A DNA stretch of 64,000 nt from Vagococcus allomyrinae (GTDB taxonomy: Bacteria > Bacillota > Bacilli > Lactobacillales > Vagococcaceae), in the NCBI RefSeq assembly GCF_017829975.1, contig NZ_JAEEGA010000001.1, positions 531,373 to 595,372 of the forward strand, given 5' to 3'. This document shows positions 42,910 to 50,799 of the stretch, in pieces; position 1 is the stretch's first letter; every line of letters begins with the position of its first letter. The translations under genes were made by a program, and so were the position numbers. The notes beneath the pieces were generated by a model, which saw nothing but the letters and a program-made list of their open reading frames with translations, had not been told where the DNA came from and did no database searches.

Positions 42910-43215
42910 AAGGACCTCCAATGTTTTAGCCAGTTCCTATAAGTGAGTCGTCTTTTATCGTGAAACGATTAGCTGGAAAAGTTAAAAGCCCACTTCTGCA
43001 ACTGATGATAAAATCCAAGGGAACTCGCGCTTTGATTATTTGCTATTATTTATCAATCAAATAATCCCTTAAATAGAATTATAACATTAACTTAAGGGTT
43101 AATGTAAGAGTGTTTGGTAAAAGCAGTTATCAGGAGTAGTTAACCGTTAGAAAACAAAAATGAGTAGTTAGATTAACTATTATGTTAATGAAAATAGAAA
43201 ATGGAGGTAAGGAAG
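42910..43215. promoter_or_regulatory. Divergent regulatory region with three inverted repeats
   Basis: No gene. It holds GATTATTTG (43034-43042) / CAAATAATC (43058-43066), a perfect repeat; CATTAAC (43085-43091) / GTTAATG (43098-43104), perfect with a 6-base spacer; and TAGTTA-GAT-TAACTA (43165-43179). A further GTTAAC lies near 43139-43144. These are candidate operators for the adjacent regulator. Exact promoters are not clear. Confidence 0.5.
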
Positions 43216-44490
43216 ATGAAACGTAATAAATTTTTGATCGGGGCAGTAGCCGTAGCACTAAGTTCACTCTTATTGGTTGGGTGTGGTGGCAGTAAGGATG
43301 GAAAAGAAGCGAAGAGCAAGACGAATGAAATCACGTTTTGGAACCCTTTTACTGGAGCGGACGGCTCCAATATGCAAAAAATGATCGATGAGTATAACAA
43401 AACTAACCCTGAGTTTAAAGTTAAAAATGTTTCCTTGAAAGAAGGGGATATGTATACCAAGATTCCCACGGTGGTTAATTCTGGAAAAAATATTCCTGAT
43501 TTGAACATTGTTCATGCCGAACGAATTACTCAGTATAAGGACAATGATATGTTGTTAACCTATGACGAGTTATTGAAAGATTTCCCAGAAATAAAGGCTG
43601 AAAACTATGTGCCAGAAGCTTGGGGATTAGGTGAAAAAGATGGCAGTCGCTATAGCCTGCCTTTAGATATTCATAGTTGGGGAACATACTACAATAAAGA
43701 CTTATTAGCAAAATATTTGCCGAATGCTTTAGACGATAATATTTTAACGTTTGATGAAATCGAAGAAGCCAGTAAGGCCGCTAAAAAAGATGATATTAGA
43801 GGTCTAGCGATTACTTGGATGAAACCTAACTTCTTGTCTCTCTATGCTCAAAATGGTGGTGAATTAAGTGCCGATGGCATTGAACCAACTCTTGATAATC
43901 AAGCCGCTATTGATACCTTTAATAAATGGCAATCCTTGTCAAAAGCGGGCTTAACAACTAAAGACGGAGAAGACCCAACCCAGTTGTTTGTCAGTAATAA
44001 ATTGTTGTTTTTCCCAGAAGGAATTTGGATTCAAAACAATATTAAGGACGCTAAAATAGACTGGGGATTCACCAATTCTCCACAACTATCAGATGATTTA
44101 AGCAAGACGATTAACTGGTCATCATCACATCAGTTTGTCATGTTTAAAAATGACGATCGCTCAGAAGAGAAAACAAAAGGTGTTTTAGCATTTATTGACT
44201 GGTTACGAGATAATTCGTTGGAGTGGGCTAAAGCAGGACAAAATCCGGCAAGTTTGAGTTTGTTGGATGATGAAGAATATTTGGAAATGCCTCAGTCATT
44301 CTATCTTGCAACCCCAGAACAACAAGCAACACTGAAGATCTTTGATTACAAGTACAATGGCTATGTTTCTGAGTTTATTGATGCCAATGGCTTAGATGCG
44401 GTCTTTGGTAAAGTACCAGTTGAAGAAACTGTTAAGAATATGCAAAAAGAAGTAGCGGATAAAGTAGCGAAAGATTCATCAGGCAAATAA
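43216..44490 (+). CDS. CUT1-type ABC sugar transporter, substrate-binding lipoprotein
   Basis: 424-residue extracellular solute-binding protein of the family 1 (MalE-like) type. Signal peptide with lipobox LLVGC (Cys near residue 23). The mature part begins with the typical ITFWNPFTGADGSNMQKMI and contains DLNIVHAERITQY and VNSGKNIPDLN, family-typical. It captures an oligosaccharide or glycoside for the two permeases that follow. Start at ATG 43216, 8 bases after GGAGG; the ATG at 43201 precedes that site. First gene of a unit running to the epimerase. Confidence 0.94.
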   Translation: MKRNKFLIGAVAVALSSLLLVGCGGSKDGKEAKSKTNEITFWNPFTGADGSNMQKMIDEYNKTNPEFKVKNVSLKEGDMYTKIPTVVNSGKNIPDLNIVHAERITQYKDNDMLLTYDELLKDFPEIKAENYVPEAWGLGEKDGSRYSLPLDIHSWGTYYNKDLLAKYLPNALDDNILTFDEIEEASKAAKKDDIRGLAITWMKPNFLSLYAQNGGELSADGIEPTLDNQAAIDTFNKWQSLSKAGLTTKDGEDPTQLFVSNKLLFFPEGIWIQNNIKDAKIDWGFTNSPQLSDDLSKTINWSSSHQFVMFKNDDRSEEKTKGVLAFIDWLRDNSLEWAKAGQNPASLSLLDDEEYLEMPQSFYLATPEQQATLKIFDYKYNGYVSEFIDANGLDAVFGKVPVEETVKNMQKEVADKVAKDSSGK

Positions 44491-44559
44491 CCAATCGATT
44501 TCTTGGTGTGAGTTCACACCAAGAAATTGTTTGTAGTAAATGGAAAAGGGGAAATAAGT

Positions 44560-45459
44560 ATGGAAACTAGCAGTTCTATCAGTAAAAGCAGAATAAATAA
44601 ACAATTAATGCCTTGGCTATTTGTCGCCCCACATCTCCTAATATTTGTTATCTTCTTCTTAATCCCAGTTGTATTTGGGATCTATATTTCAATGACAGAT
44701 TGGGATTTAGTTAATTCGCCAACCTTTGTCGGCTTACAAAATTTTCAAGAGATTCTCTTTCAAAAGGACTCAACTTTTTACGAACAGTTTCACAATGGCT
44801 TGAAAAATACTTTTTTCTTTGTTATTTTTTCTGTCCCATTTTGTATTATTGTGCCACTGTTATTGGCAGCGGCTCTGAATGCAAAACCGAAGTTAGGCAA
44901 GCTGTTTCAATCGTTGTTTTATTTACCTTCATTGTTTTCGATCTCTGCTGTCGTGATTATCTGGACACTGATGTTTAACGTGACTTACGGACCGATCAAT
45001 AATTTGTTTAACTTAGATATTGTTTGGACAGGCACGCAACCTTATGCTTGGATTGCCATTGTGGTGGTAACGGTATGGTGGACCATCGGTGGTAATATGA
45101 TCATTTATCAAGCCGCTTTAAATGGTATCTCGCAAGATTTTTATGAAGCGGCCGATATTGATGGGGCATCGGCAGTTCAGAAGTTTTTTAAGATAACTTT
45201 GCCAAGCATTAAAGGGCAGCTGTTATACACGGTTGTGATTACGACGATCGCCCAATTTAATGTTTACGGCCAGCCTTTGATGTTAACGGCTGGTGGACCT
45301 GCCAGTTCAACGAGAGTCCTATTGATGAATATTCAACAAAATGCCTTCGGATCAGGTCAATCAATTGCCGGGATCGCTTCAGCCATGGCTGTACTATTAG
45401 GGTTCTGTATTATGATTGTAGCAGGTTTGCAATTTAAATTTTTGAGAAATAAGGACTAG
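44560..45459 (+). CDS. ABC sugar transporter permease (MalF type)
   Basis: 299-residue membrane protein with about six transmembrane segments, beginning LMPWLFVAPHLLIFVIFFL (near residue 16). The EAA loop that contacts the ATPase is YEAADIDGASAVQKFFKITL (near 205-225). It forms the channel with the next permease. ATG 44560 follows AAAGGGGAAATAAGT; the frame begins earlier, but no ribosome site supports that. 69 bases after the binding-protein gene. Confidence 0.94.
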   Translation: METSSSISKSRINKQLMPWLFVAPHLLIFVIFFLIPVVFGIYISMTDWDLVNSPTFVGLQNFQEILFQKDSTFYEQFHNGLKNTFFFVIFSVPFCIIVPLLLAAALNAKPKLGKLFQSLFYLPSLFSISAVVIIWTLMFNVTYGPINNLFNLDIVWTGTQPYAWIAIVVVTVWWTIGGNMIIYQAALNGISQDFYEAADIDGASAVQKFFKITLPSIKGQLLYTVVITTIAQFNVYGQPLMLTAGGPASSTRVLLMNIQQNAFGSGQSIAGIASAMAVLLGFCIMIVAGLQFKFLRNKD

Positions 45460-45472
45460 GAGGAATAAGCAG

Positions 45473-46318
45473 ATGAAAAACAAAGGAAGAATTAGTTACC
45501 CAAAAATCGCCGCATTTCTATTCTTATTCTTGATGGCCATTATTTGGATTGTCCCCTTGCTGTGGGGCGGAGTAACCTCCTTTAAGTCTGAAATGGAGTT
45601 TATGACTGGTGGTTTTAAATTTTTGCCAGCTGAGTGGGTTATGACGAACTATACGTCCTTGCTGTTTAATAATGCGAGCACTCCGTTAATTAAATGGTTT
45701 ACTAATTCAATGGTCATTTCTGTCAGTCACACCTTGTTAGTCTTAGTGGTGGTGTCCTTTTCAGCATTTGCATACAGTCGTTTACAGTTTAAAGGGAAAA
45801 ATCAGTTGTTTGCTTTTTTGATGGCAACGATGATGTTTCCAAGTGTGGTCAATTTAATCCCTCTGTACAAAATCGTGGATACTTTTGGCTGGGTTAATTC
45901 GCCTTTAGCGATGATTGTTCCTGGAGCTTCAGGAGTTATGAATATCTTTTTAGTGAAACAATTTATGGACAATATTCCGAAGGAATTTGATGAGGCCGCT
46001 AGAATCGATGGGGCTGGTGAAATGACAATCTTTTTGAGGGTGATTTTGCCGGTGATTAAACCGATTTTATTAGTAGTGTCGTTGTTTGCCTTTACTGGCT
46101 CATGGAACGATTTCCTATGGCCCTCAATTGTCTTTAATGATATTGACAAGATGCCTATTACGCCCGGCTTGCAATTGCTTCAAGGAATGTATCAAGCCCA
46201 ACCGACCTTGTTAATGGCAGGGGCGCTGGTTGCGATTGTGCCAACCTTCTTATTGTATTTGTTTGCCCAAAAATATTTCTTAGAATCCATGTCATTATCT
46301 TCTGGTGTAAAGGGGTAG
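45473..46318 (+). CDS. ABC sugar transporter permease (MalG type)
   Basis: 281-residue membrane protein with six predicted segments. The N-terminal IAAFLFLFLMAIIWIVPLLW and the EAA loop FDEAARIDGAGEMTIFLRVI (near 172-192) are typical of MalG-type CUT1 permeases. AGGAGG precedes ATG 45473 and the gene starts 13 bases after the first permease. No ATPase gene accompanies this transporter in the window, so it presumably uses a shared MsmK/MalK-type ATPase encoded elsewhere. Confidence 0.94.
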   Translation: MKNKGRISYPKIAAFLFLFLMAIIWIVPLLWGGVTSFKSEMEFMTGGFKFLPAEWVMTNYTSLLFNNASTPLIKWFTNSMVISVSHTLLVLVVVSFSAFAYSRLQFKGKNQLFAFLMATMMFPSVVNLIPLYKIVDTFGWVNSPLAMIVPGASGVMNIFLVKQFMDNIPKEFDEAARIDGAGEMTIFLRVILPVIKPILLVVSLFAFTGSWNDFLWPSIVFNDIDKMPITPGLQLLQGMYQAQPTLLMAGALVAIVPTFLLYLFAQKYFLESMSLSSGVKG

Positions 46319-46322
46319 GCCG

Positions 46323-46748
46323 ATGAAATCATCAATGGAGCGTCGCGTCGTCAGTCTATTAGGCATTTGGCAATTAATAGATGGTGTTATAACGATTATC
46401 TTTTATGGGTTGTTTAAACGGCATCAAGTCAGCCAATTAACTGAATTAAGCTATCAAAATGCAAAAGCGATGGAGTCACTTTTTGGTAGTACCTTTATCT
46501 TCATCAGTTTATTTGGGACCCTGTTAATCGGTTTGGGCTTGTTTCATCTGGTCCTGGCCAAACGTTATATGAAAGAAGATACGACTAGTAAGAAATGGGT
46601 GGTTTGGTTAAGTGTGGTGTCGCTATTTTCGTTACTTGTCATGGACATTATCAGTCTAATATTAGCCGTGATCAGTTTAGTCTTGCTAGTGGCTAAGAGA
46701 CAAGCAATAAAAAAAATAAGAACAAATGAATATAGTCGCTCGCAATAA
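46323..46748 (+). CDS. Small membrane protein of unknown function in the sugar operon
   Basis: 141 residues with three to four hydrophobic segments (near 10-30, 54-78 and 95-125) and a Lys/Arg-rich C-terminus. I do not recognise the family. It starts 4 bases after the second permease and ends 24 bases before GH2-B, so it is co-expressed with the transporter. It could be an accessory membrane subunit or an anchor for the missing ATPase, but that is only inference from position. ATG 46323 is preceded by GGGGTAGG; ATG 46335 is an alternative. Confidence 0.75.
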   Translation: MKSSMERRVVSLLGIWQLIDGVITIIFYGLFKRHQVSQLTELSYQNAKAMESLFGSTFIFISLFGTLLIGLGLFHLVLAKRYMKEDTTSKKWVVWLSVVSLFSLLVMDIISLILAVISLVLLVAKRQAIKKIRTNEYSRSQ

Positions 46749-46772
46749 CGTGTAGCGAGTTAGGAGAGTATG

Positions 46773-48581
46773 ATGAATAAACGAACTGAATACCCGCGGC
46801 CTCAGTTTCAACGAGAGCAGTGGACGAATTTAAATGGGGAATGGGAATTTGCCTTTGATGATCTTGATCAAGGGATGGACGAAAAATGGCATGAAGGGAA
46901 GGTGTCTTTTTCGCAAAAGATTCAGGTTCCCTTCGTTTATCAGTCAGAGCTTAGTCAGATCAATCAACGGGAAGTTCACGACAGAGTTTGGTATCGAAAA
47001 GAGTTTAGTTATACAGGGGAGAAGCAGGTTCTTCTTCATTTTGGGGCAGTTGATTATCAAGCAGACGTTTATTTGAACGGTGTTTATATCGGTGGGCATA
47101 TTGGTGGTCACACGTCATTTTCCTTTAATGTGACGAATTATCTTGAAAAAGAGGGGCAACAGGTACTGGTGGTAAAAGTATATGACCCTCATGCAGACGA
47201 GACAATTCCTCGAGGGAAACAATTTTGGGAGAAGGAATCTCGGGGCATTTGGTATACCAACTCGACTGGTATCTGGCAGACCGTTTGGTTAGAAGAAGTG
47301 GCGGTTAGTCATATTAAACAAGTGATATTTCAACCGGATGTGGACGAAGGCAAAGTGGGCATCCGTCTGATCTTTCCAGCGGAAGCAGTCGGCAAACAAG
47401 TTGGCTATCAAATCAGTTTTCAAGGAGAAGCGATTGCCTCAGATTTAGTGATGGTGACCAGTACCGAGATGAATCGCTCCGTTGAACTTTATCAAAATAA
47501 AATCTTTAGAAGTAATTTTCATGATAATGGTTGGACCTGGAGCCCAGAAAAGCCTAATCTATTTGATGTCTCCTTAAAATTGATCGATTCAGAGGATGCC
47601 GTTTTAGACAAGGTGGTGAGTTATTTTGGTTTTAGGAAAATTCACACAGAAAAAGGCATGACCTTCTTAAATAATTACCCGTACTATCAACGGTTAGTGT
47701 TAGATCAAGGGTATTGGCCAACTGGTCTTTTAACGGCACCGACAGATGAAGATTTTAAAAGAGACATTGAGCTGGCCAAGGAAATGGGCTTTAACGGTTG
47801 TCGCAAGCATCAAAAAGTTGAAGATCCCCGCTTTTTGTACTGGGCTGATCAATTAGGGTTTATCGTTTGGGGTGAATGTGCGTCTGCCCCCGTCTATACT
47901 GAGAAAGCAGTCGAACGATTGACCAATGAATGGTTTGAAATCATTGAGCGAGATCGCAATCATCCTTCAATTGTGACGTGGGTTCCTTTAAATGAAAGTT
48001 GGGGTGTGCCGGATATCCATCACAATCAACAACAGCAGCATTTTTCTGAAGGAATCTATCATTTGATTCATTCTTTAGATGACTCTCGTTTAGTCATTTC
48101 TAATGATGGTTGGGAAATGACCGTGACGGATATTTGTGCGATTCACAATTACAGTCATGGCGGCGTTGAAGAAGGAAAAAAATATGATCATTTTATTGAG
48201 ACACTGTCGACTGTTGAAAATCTGATTAATCAAGCTCCTGGTAAGTGGGGGATATACGCTGAGGGGTATCGCCATCGAGGAGAACCGATTATGTTAACCG
48301 AATTTGGTGGTATTGGTTATCAAGTTGGTGAGCAGGATGGCTGGGGGTATACGTCAGTTAGTGATGCGACTGAGTTTGTCAGCGAATACGGTCGCATTAT
48401 GTCCGCGCTTTATAGCTCCAAAGCCCTTTTCGGTTATTGTTATACCCAATTGACCGATGTGGAACAGGAAATTAATGGACTGTTAGCCTACGACCGAACA
48501 CCTAAATGTGATCTGGCAAAGATTAAAGAAATAAACAGGCAATATTTTCCAGAGCGACTGTATAGCGAGGCGAAAAAATGA
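46773..48581 (+). CDS. Glycoside hydrolase family 2 protein (GH2-B)
   Basis: 602-residue GH2 enzyme, paralogue of the protein at 40211, sharing domain order and many segments (EYPRPQFQREQWTNLNGEWE, EVEGL-type TIM barrel blocks, GYCYTQLTDVEQEINGLLAY). Predicted acid/base is Glu ~408 in VPLNESWG and nucleophile Glu ~510 in LTEFGG. No signal peptide, so it acts on imported substrate. Start: ATG 46773 sits 6 bases after AGGAG; the adjacent ATG 46770 is only 3 bases away and less suited. Stop overlaps the epimerase start (ATGA). Confidence 0.93.
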   Translation: MNKRTEYPRPQFQREQWTNLNGEWEFAFDDLDQGMDEKWHEGKVSFSQKIQVPFVYQSELSQINQREVHDRVWYRKEFSYTGEKQVLLHFGAVDYQADVYLNGVYIGGHIGGHTSFSFNVTNYLEKEGQQVLVVKVYDPHADETIPRGKQFWEKESRGIWYTNSTGIWQTVWLEEVAVSHIKQVIFQPDVDEGKVGIRLIFPAEAVGKQVGYQISFQGEAIASDLVMVTSTEMNRSVELYQNKIFRSNFHDNGWTWSPEKPNLFDVSLKLIDSEDAVLDKVVSYFGFRKIHTEKGMTFLNNYPYYQRLVLDQGYWPTGLLTAPTDEDFKRDIELAKEMGFNGCRKHQKVEDPRFLYWADQLGFIVWGECASAPVYTEKAVERLTNEWFEIIERDRNHPSIVTWVPLNESWGVPDIHHNQQQQHFSEGIYHLIHSLDDSRLVISNDGWEMTVTDICAIHNYSHGGVEEGKKYDHFIETLSTVENLINQAPGKWGIYAEGYRHRGEPIMLTEFGGIGYQVGEQDGWGYTSVSDATEFVSEYGRIMSALYSSKALFGYCYTQLTDVEQEINGLLAYDRTPKCDLAKIKEINRQYFPERLYSEAKK

Positions 48582-49615
48582 AACTAACTACAACTAAATT
48601 TGGTGAAAAAGCTCAGTTGTACACCATTGAAAATCACCGTGGCACGGTATTGGAATTATCGGATTTTGGTGCCAGAATTGTCAACTTGTCTATGAAGGTT
48701 GATCAGCAACAGCGCAATTTGGTGTTAGGATTTGATTCTGCCGAGGAATATGAAGCTAAGGATAGTTATATCGGCGCAACAATTGGCCGAGTTGCTGGCA
48801 GACTTTCTGGTGGCAGTTATCAGTTGGCTCAGCAAATGTATCAATTGCCACAAAATGACGGTTTGAACTGTTTACATGGTGGTCCGAAAAGTGTAGATTG
48901 TCAAATCTGGCAGACAAGCATTGAGCAGCGAGAGGATCGGGTGACCATTCATTTTAGATTGGTCTCAAGAGATGGCGAGAATGGCTTTCCTGGCAATCTG
49001 GATATGACTGTCAGTCATACCTTAACCAATGAGGATGAATGGCACATTGAGTATCAAGCTGAAACTGATGCGCCGACTTTGTTTAATCCTACTAACCACG
49101 TCTATTTTAATTTAAATCAGCATCGGACAGAGGAGATTGGCAGTCATTTACTTTCAATAGATGCCGATGTCTACGGTGTTTTAACAGAAAGCTTAATTCC
49201 AACAGGTGAATTGCGAGCAGTTCAGGGAACTCCTTTTGATTTTCGTGGTAAAGCCGTGGCAATTGATCAGGGACTAAAGAGTGATGATCTACAAAATAGA
49301 TTGGTTGATGGTTATGACCACCCGTTCCTGTTGAATGAGAATGGTATCGGACCTCAAGTCGTTTTAATGGATAGCCAGCAATTGGTTAAAGTGGAAATGA
49401 CGACGGATGCCCCAGCTGTTGTCGTCTACACGAGTAACATGGTTGACGAACCAGTGGTTATGAAAGACAGTTTTCAGGTTAAGCATGGCGGTGTTACCCT
49501 AGAAACCCAACAACTTCCTGATGCGATTAATCATGATAACTTTGGTTCGATTGTTCTAAAGCCTGATCATATTTTTCGAAGCAAAACGGTTTTTAACTTA
49601 TCAGTAAATAACTAA
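48578..49615 (+). CDS. Aldose 1-epimerase (galactose mutarotase family)
   Basis: 345-residue GalM-like enzyme that interconverts alpha and beta anomers of a free aldose. Family features: FGARIVNLSMKV (near 29-40), SYIGATIGRVAGRLSGG (near 63-79; Gly-Arg pair), LNCLHGGPKS (near 95; His), LFNPTNHVYFNLN (near 166-178; catalytic His) and TLETQQLPDAINH with a catalytic Glu (near 310-322). Coupled to GH2-B by a 4-base overlap, it would process the sugar released by that enzyme. Last gene of the transporter unit, ended by a strong terminator. Confidence 0.92.
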   Translation: MKLTTTKFGEKAQLYTIENHRGTVLELSDFGARIVNLSMKVDQQQRNLVLGFDSAEEYEAKDSYIGATIGRVAGRLSGGSYQLAQQMYQLPQNDGLNCLHGGPKSVDCQIWQTSIEQREDRVTIHFRLVSRDGENGFPGNLDMTVSHTLTNEDEWHIEYQAETDAPTLFNPTNHVYFNLNQHRTEEIGSHLLSIDADVYGVLTESLIPTGELRAVQGTPFDFRGKAVAIDQGLKSDDLQNRLVDGYDHPFLLNENGIGPQVVLMDSQQLVKVEMTTDAPAVVVYTSNMVDEPVVMKDSFQVKHGGVTLETQQLPDAINHDNFGSIVLKPDHIFRSKTVFNLSVNN

Positions 49616-49618
49616 AAG

Positions 49619-49661
49619 CAAGTCGCTATTTTCAGAGAAAATGAAAATAGCGACTTTTTTA
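49619..49661 (+). terminator. Terminator of the sugar operon
   Basis: AAGTCGCTATTTTCA (49620-49634) pairs with TGAAAATAGCGACTT (49642-49656), followed by TTTT. The intergenic repeat copy 2 begins six bases further. Confidence 0.92.
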
Positions 49662-49666
49662 CTTGA

Positions 49667-49926
49667 TAGGAAAGTACAAAACTTTCTCTTTATCGTAGTT
49701 TGGATCCAGCTTCATGAGGCACCACTACGCTTCGCTTCGATCTCAACAAATTCTAAGTGCTCTTCGATGTCCCTTGTTTCTAATTGCTGCCGTTATTCTT
49801 ACGAATTTATTCGTTAGAGTTAAGGGACACTTCGTTCTCATCAAATGCTAAGTGCTAAAGCACTAAGCTTTGAAGGACGAAGTAAAGCAATAAGAGTAAC
49901 GGCAACACCTCGTTCAGCTTTTGTTA
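49667..49926. repeat. Intergenic repeat, copy 2
   Basis: About 260 bases without a credible gene, related to 17421-17662: TAGGAAAGTA, GTAGTTTGGATCCA (near 49693-49706), a CTCTTCGA block, TTAGAGTTAAGGGAC, and CGGCAACACCTCG ... AGCTTTTGTTA. ACGAAT-TT-ATTCGT (49801-49814) forms a hairpin, and TGCCGTTATTCTTA (49788-49801) can pair fully with TAAGAGTAACGGCA (49891-49904). It sits directly behind the terminator of the sugar operon. The stretch 49927-50007 holds the Mn-transporter promoter. Confidence 0.85.
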
Positions 49927-49937
49927 GTGTGATTAAT

Positions 49938-49966
49938 TTGACCTGATAACTTAGTTATGCTAGACT
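49938..49966 (+). promoter_or_regulatory. Mn transporter promoter
   Basis: TTGACC (49938-49943), a 17-base spacer, TAGACT (49961-49966), followed at once by the metal-regulator palindrome. Confidence 0.6.
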
Positions 49967-49975
49967 TATATTAAA

Positions 49976-49991
49976 TTTAGGTAGACCTAAA
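49976..49991. promoter_or_regulatory. DtxR/MntR-family operator palindrome
   Basis: TTTAGGT-AG-ACCTAAA, a perfect 16-bp palindrome at or just after the predicted transcription start of the Mn transporter genes. It resembles the sites of DtxR-family manganese regulators (EfaR, ScaR, SloR) before efaCBA and sca/slo operons. Confidence 0.7.
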
Positions 49992-50007
49992 AATAGGAGG
50001 CGGTAAA

Positions 50008-50799
50008 ATGGAAGTCTACGAAAAAATTAATTTAGCCACTACCGATCATGGATTTAGTGGAAAACATATAAGGGTTAATCACTTGAGCGTTGCTTATCAG
50101 GGGAAAAAAGCCATTGAAAACGTGACCTTAAGTATTAAACCGGGTGCTATTACTGGGATTATCGGTCCAAATGGAGCTGGGAAGTCAACCTTGTTGAAAG
50201 GCATGATTGGGTTAGTTAAGCCTGTTGAGGGGACTTCGTTGATCGGAGATGTCAACATCAGGGAGGCTAGGAAACATATTGCTTACGTTGAACAACGGAG
50301 CGCGATTGATTTGTCCTTTCCGATTACAGTGGAGGAAGTCGTTCTCTTGGGAACTTACCCGAAGCTAGGAATATTGAGACGCCCGAAAAAAGCTCATAAG
50401 GCTAAAGTGCTTGAGTGTCTAAAATTAGTCAAAATGGACGCATTTCGCAAACGGCAAATTGGTGAATTATCTGGCGGTCAGTTGCAGCGAGTGTTTATTG
50501 CCCGAGCCTTGGCTCAAGATGCGGCGATTATCTTTTTGGATGAGCCTTTTGTAGGCATCGATATGACTAGCGAAAAAGTGATCATTGACCTGCTAAAAGA
50601 GTTAAAATCAATTGGCAAAATGATCGTGATCGTTCATCATGACTTACATAAAGTAACGGAATATTTTGACGAATTAATCATTATGAATAAACAATTGGTT
50701 AGTTATGGACCAGTCAACAAAGCGTTCACAACCGCTAATATTCAACAGGCCTATGGAAATACTATGGGTGAGATTATCATCAAAGGAGTGAGAGATTAA
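50008..50799 (+). CDS. efaC: Manganese (metal) ABC transporter ATP-binding protein
   Basis: 263-residue ABC ATPase of the metal-ion (MntB/EfaC/PsaB) group. Walker A is IIGPNGAGKSTLL (near residue 50), the signature ELSGGQLQRVFIARAL (near 152) and Walker B IIFLDEPFVGID (near 172), with the switch histidine in IVIVHHDLHKV. It powers uptake of Mn2+, possibly also other divalent ions, through the permease encoded next. AGGAGG lies 7 bases before ATG 50008. The stop overlaps the permease start (TAATG). Regulated probably by a DtxR-family repressor. Confidence 0.93.
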   Translation: MEVYEKINLATTDHGFSGKHIRVNHLSVAYQGKKAIENVTLSIKPGAITGIIGPNGAGKSTLLKGMIGLVKPVEGTSLIGDVNIREARKHIAYVEQRSAIDLSFPITVEEVVLLGTYPKLGILRRPKKAHKAKVLECLKLVKMDAFRKRQIGELSGGQLQRVFIARALAQDAAIIFLDEPFVGIDMTSEKVIIDLLKELKSIGKMIVIVHHDLHKVTEYFDELIIMNKQLVSYGPVNKAFTTANIQQAYGNTMGEIIIKGVRD

